From: DATILL01 sp035476575
GTDB lineage: Bacteria; Actinomycetota; Actinomycetes; Mycobacteriales; JACQDL01
Direction of reading: 5' to 3'
Length of the DNA stretch: 8,824 nt
Assembly: GCA_035476575.1 (NCBI GenBank)
Contig: DATILL010000129.1
Coordinates: forward strand, 1-8,824
The stretch's first letter is position 1. Every line of letters begins with the position of its first letter. The translations under genes were made by a program, and so were the position numbers. A model generated the notes under the pieces. It had not been told where the DNA came from. It was given only the letters and a program-made list of their open reading frames with translations, and searched no databases. This document shows, piece after piece, positions 7,194 through 8,824 of the stretch.

Positions 7194-7215
7194 CGGCTGG
7201 TCAGATGTCCAGCCG
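7194..7215 (-). terminator. Possible terminator hairpin of the minus-strand membrane-protein gene
   Basis: CGGCTGG (7194-7200) and CCAGCCG (7209-7215) form a 7-bp stem around an 8-base loop, 70 bases beyond the stop of the minus-strand gene. There is no T-run beyond it on the minus strand, so the role is a weak inference from position. Confidence 0.28.
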
Positions 7216-7285
7216 CGCACCTTGTTGGGTCGACGACCGCTGGGTGTCGGGCGGGCCGGTCGGGCGGTTCTGGGAGCGGCGGGGT

Positions 7286-7732
7286 CTATCGGGGGGCGGG
7301 TCGTTGTCCGAAGAGGTGCCGCCTGCTCCGGCCAGCGTCGGCTGGGGTGGGCGGCTGCTCGCCGTGGGGCATGGGGTTGCCCAGCGTGCTGGCCGCGTCC
7401 GCGCGGGCGGTCTCGCGCTGGTCGAGGAGGTCGTCGCGGTCCTGGCTGAGGGCGGCTTCCTGGCGGCGGGACTGTTTGAGCCCGCGGCGTGCCGCGCTGC
7501 CGCGGCGGGAGGTGCGGCGTGCGGCGGCCAGCAGCAGGCTCAGCCCGAACAAGGCGACCGCGCCGACCACGATGCCGTAGAGGAACAGCGTGCCCGTGGA
7601 GCCGGTGACGTGGTAGCCGAAGACCGCGAACTCCTGGGTGAGCCCGTGGGCGCCGCCAGCGTTGCTGAGAACGCCGGCCACGCCGACGATCACCGCGGCG
7701 AGCAGGATGACGAGCCCGAGGATGACGATCAT
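7286..7732 (-). CDS. Small two-helix membrane protein of unknown function
   Basis: This 148-aa protein starts at ATG 7732-7730, preceded by GGAG (7742-7739) with six bases between. An upstream in-frame start at 7771 would add 13 polar residues, cross the operator sequence and lack such a site. Residues 2-22 form one hydrophobic helix with no signal-peptidase motif that I can see. Residues 23-47 are a short Gly/Thr-rich loop (SNAGGAHG, FGYHVTGSTG). Residues 48-71 form a second helix. A basic stretch (RRTSRRGSAARR, 72-83) then marks the cytoplasmic side, followed by a charged helical, possibly coiled-coil segment (about 86-112) and a flexible Pro/Arg-rich end. Both termini probably lie in the cytoplasm. 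The layout resembles small conserved actinobacterial membrane proteins, but I cannot assign a function. It is divergent from the tetR gene with repeated palindromic sites between them, so it is the probable target of that repressor. Confidence 0.85.
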   Translation of the reverse strand: MIVILGLVILLAAVIVGVAGVLSNAGGAHGLTQEFAVFGYHVTGSTGTLFLYGIVVGAVALFGLSLLLAAARRTSRRGSAARRGLKQSRRQEAALSQDRDDLLDQRETARADAASTLGNPMPHGEQPPTPADAGRSRRHLFGQRPAPR

Positions 7733-7738
7733 GATGTA

Positions 7739-7742
7739 CTCC
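7739..7742 (-). promoter_or_regulatory. Ribosome binding site of the membrane-protein gene
   Basis: On the minus strand GGAG lies six bases before ATG 7732-7730. It fixes that start over the in-frame upstream codon at 7771. Confidence 0.65.
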
Positions 7743-7746
7743 GAAC

Positions 7747-7809
7747 GTCTACGTTGTAGGTCTACAGTCAACGCGATGACGAGAGGTGCGTCAACACCGT
7801 AGGTCTACA
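7747..7809. promoter_or_regulatory. Twin palindromic operator sites between the membrane-protein gene and tetR
   Basis: The 11-mer GTAGGTCTACA occurs twice in the same orientation, at 7756-7766 and 7799-7809, 43 bp apart (about four helical turns). Each is an inverted repeat, GTAG-GT-CTAC; the first is extended to TGTAG-GT-CTACA. An extra GTCTAC lies at 7747-7752 and forms CTAC-GTT-GTAG with the first copy. A -35-like TTGACT reads on the minus strand at 7771-7766, directly abutting copy one, and TTGACG at 7794-7789 lies near copy two. No good -10 is visible for either gene; TATACG at 7810-7815 is a weak candidate for tetR. Placement between a TetR-family gene and its divergent neighbour strongly suggests the repressor's own operators, controlling both genes. 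Binding itself is inferred. Confidence 0.6.
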
Positions 7810-7880
7810 TATACGCGGAACGCGGTGACCGCCGGCCTCGACCACCGTCCACCGCAGAAGATGGAACAGGTGCAGCTAAG

Positions 7881-8588
7881 ATGACCCCACCACCGGCCGA
7901 GCACGCCGGGCGACCCGCCGGCACCAACCGGGACGGCAAGATCACCCGGGAGATGGTGCTGGCCACCGCGCTGGAGCTCATCGACCGCGACGGGCCCGAC
8001 GGGTTGTCCATGCGCCGCCTCGCCCACGCGCTCGGCCGGGACCCGATGATCCTTTACCGGCACACGCCGAACAAGGCGGCCCTGCTCGACGGCGTCGCCG
8101 AGACCGTGCTCGCCCAGCTCACGGTGGACCCCACCGCCCGCGACTGGGCCACCGAGCTGCGTACCATCGCCCGCGACTACCGCCGGCTGGCGCTCGCCCA
8201 CCCGCACGTGGTGCCGCTGCTGGTCACCCGGCCCCTGGCCACCCCCCTCGCACTGCGCCCACAGGGCACCCTGCGCCCACTCGAAGACATCCTCACCCTG
8301 CTCACCCGCGCCGGGTTCAGCGGCCCCGACGCGCTGCACATCTACCGGGCACTGTTCGGGTTCCTGCACGGCCACGTGCTCAACGAGCTCCAAGAGCTCA
8401 TCGACAACCCCGCCGAAACCGACGACCTGCTGCGGCTAGGCCTACACCGCCTACCCATCGCCGAGTTCCCCCTGCTCCGTAGCCTCGCCACAGCCCTAGC
8501 CTCCTACAACGGCGCCACCGAGCTCGAACGCGGCCTCGACATCCTCCTCACCGGACTAACAACCACACTGACCCCCCACCCCGCCTGA
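7881..8588 (+). CDS. TetR-family transcriptional repressor (TetR_C_1-like C-terminal domain)
   Basis: This is a 235-aa one-component regulator. After a flexible Pro/Gly-rich start (1-18), residues 20-67 form the TetR DNA-binding domain: KITREMVLATALELID, then the helix-turn-helix GLSMRRLAHALGRDPMILYR, then HTPNKAALLDGV. The remaining part is all-helical and resembles the class of C-terminal domains typified by the tetracycline repressor (GPDALHIYRALFGFLHGHVLNE, residues 148-169, is characteristic), where a small ligand would bind and where dimers form. The ligand cannot be predicted. The start ATG 7881 has only weak ribosome-site support (AGG at 7868-7870). Repeated palindromes lie 72-134 bp upstream, between it and the divergent membrane-protein gene, so it probably represses both that gene and itself. 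No drug-efflux gene is adjacent, so calling it a resistance regulator would be unsupported. Confidence 0.93.
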   Translation: MTPPPAEHAGRPAGTNRDGKITREMVLATALELIDRDGPDGLSMRRLAHALGRDPMILYRHTPNKAALLDGVAETVLAQLTVDPTARDWATELRTIARDYRRLALAHPHVVPLLVTRPLATPLALRPQGTLRPLEDILTLLTRAGFSGPDALHIYRALFGFLHGHVLNELQELIDNPAETDDLLRLGLHRLPIAEFPLLRSLATALASYNGATELERGLDILLTGLTTTLTPHPA

Positions 8589-8653
8589 GACATCCCACAT
8601 CCCATGCCGACGGACCCGGAAACCCACGACAGGAGCCAGACCCCCGACTCAGG

Positions 8654-8673
8654 CCCGAATGGTGGCGTTCGGG
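8654..8673 (+). terminator. Possible terminator hairpin after tetR
   Basis: CCCGAA (8654-8659) and TTCGGG (8668-8673) form a 6-bp stem around an 8-base loop, 66 bases after the tetR stop. It is followed by a G/T-rich stretch (TGGGTGTTGG) rather than a clean T-run. Position fits a tetR terminator, or a barrier between tetR and the element that starts at the right edge. Confidence 0.35.
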
Positions 8674-8797
8674 TGGGTGTTGGACCTGACTTGGCTCACG
8701 ATCCCGGGTTCCGCTGGGTTGTGTGGCTGTCATCTGGGGTGATGCGTGTTGTGGTCGCTGGTCTCATGCACTAATGCCGGGGTTCTAGGCTCTGGTT

Positions 8798-8824
8798 GTG
8801 GTGTTCATCCGGCGGGTGCGGACG
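8798..8824 (+). CDS. Probable N-terminus of an IS transposase, cut by the window edge
   Basis: From GTG 8798 the last nine codons read MVFIRRVRT (or start at the next GTG, 8801). This closely resembles the beginnings of actinobacterial transposases that start like M-F-[VI]-R-x-V-[RK]-T, followed by a Ser-Gly-Ala stretch, often filed under the IS1634/IS4-like families. The nearest 100 bases upstream are T/G-rich and unlike the genes to the left, consistent with the untranslated end of an insertion sequence. With only nine residues this remains tentative; the terminal inverted repeat cannot be confirmed without the other end. Confidence 0.33.

Larger units (their letters stand above)
6886..7285. 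other. 400-nt stretch without a convincing gene between convergent genes
   Basis: This stretch lies between the ends of mgtA (plus) and the membrane-protein gene (minus). Frames open here on both strands give Arg/Ala/Pro-rich, low-complexity products that look like by-products of high GC, and the longest plus frames run on antisense through the membrane-protein gene. It holds the hairpin at 6939-6962 and a second inverted repeat at 7194-7215. A TTGACA at 6964-6969 has no matching -10. I see no RNA gene or insertion sequence. It may be decayed sequence or simply a long convergent spacer. Confidence 0.5.

Noticed and set aside
6964..7580. Plus-strand frames (161-aa and 169-aa) across the spacer and the membrane-protein gene
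   Set aside because: They are Arg/Gly/Ala-rich and run antisense through a well-supported membrane-protein gene that has its own ribosome site.
7791..8393. A 200-codon minus-strand frame opposite tetR
   Set aside because: It is antisense to a clear TetR-family gene, its product is low-complexity, and it would cross the operator region.
8659..8742. A 27-codon frame (ATG 8659) after tetR
   Set aside because: It starts within the hairpin stem, has no strong ribosome site, and its product has no recognisable character.

Overview
The window is high-GC DNA (about 70% G+C by eye), with strong G/C preference at third codon positions and several GTG starts. This points to an actinobacterium. A family such as the Pseudonocardiaceae would fit, but the sequence alone does not fix the genus. 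No rRNA, tRNA or CRISPR array was seen.

Layout. Positions 1-141 are comparatively AT-rich and hold several 8-bp inverted repeats and perhaps the last codons of an upstream gene. A small unrecognised minus-strand gene (142-393) points away from a two-gene plus-strand operon: phosphoketolase (xfp, 485-2890) and acetate kinase (ackA, 2894-3991), 3 nt apart. After a 230-nt gap comes a large MgtA-type P-type ATPase (4222-6885). Its ATG overlaps, as ATGA, the stop of a short proline-rich upstream reading frame (4133-4225). About 400 nt without a convincing gene follow (6886-7285), starting with a strong hairpin. Then comes a divergent pair: a 148-aa two-helix membrane protein (minus, 7732-7286) and a TetR-family repressor (plus, 7881-8588). 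The spacer between them carries two identical 11-mers (GTAGGTCTACA) 43 bp apart, the likely operators. The last 27 bases look like the first codons of an IS transposase, so the right edge probably enters an insertion sequence.

How the genes may work together. Phosphoketolase splits xylulose-5-P and/or fructose-6-P to acetyl-phosphate, and acetate kinase turns this into acetate plus ATP. Together they form a short ATP-yielding route that bypasses lower glycolysis and pyruvate dehydrogenase. The MgtA-like pump would import Mg2+ at the cost of ATP. Whether it is functionally tied to the carbon module is inference from proximity only. The TetR/membrane-protein pair looks like a self-contained, ligand-controlled unit.

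The most interesting candidate is the proline- and acid-containing leader frame overlapping the mgtA start. It resembles in concept, but not in sequence, the MgtL leader peptide that controls enterobacterial mgtA. The twin operator array and the glutamine in the ATPase M4 motif are the next points to check. I did not find convincing evidence of a wholly new multi-gene system.
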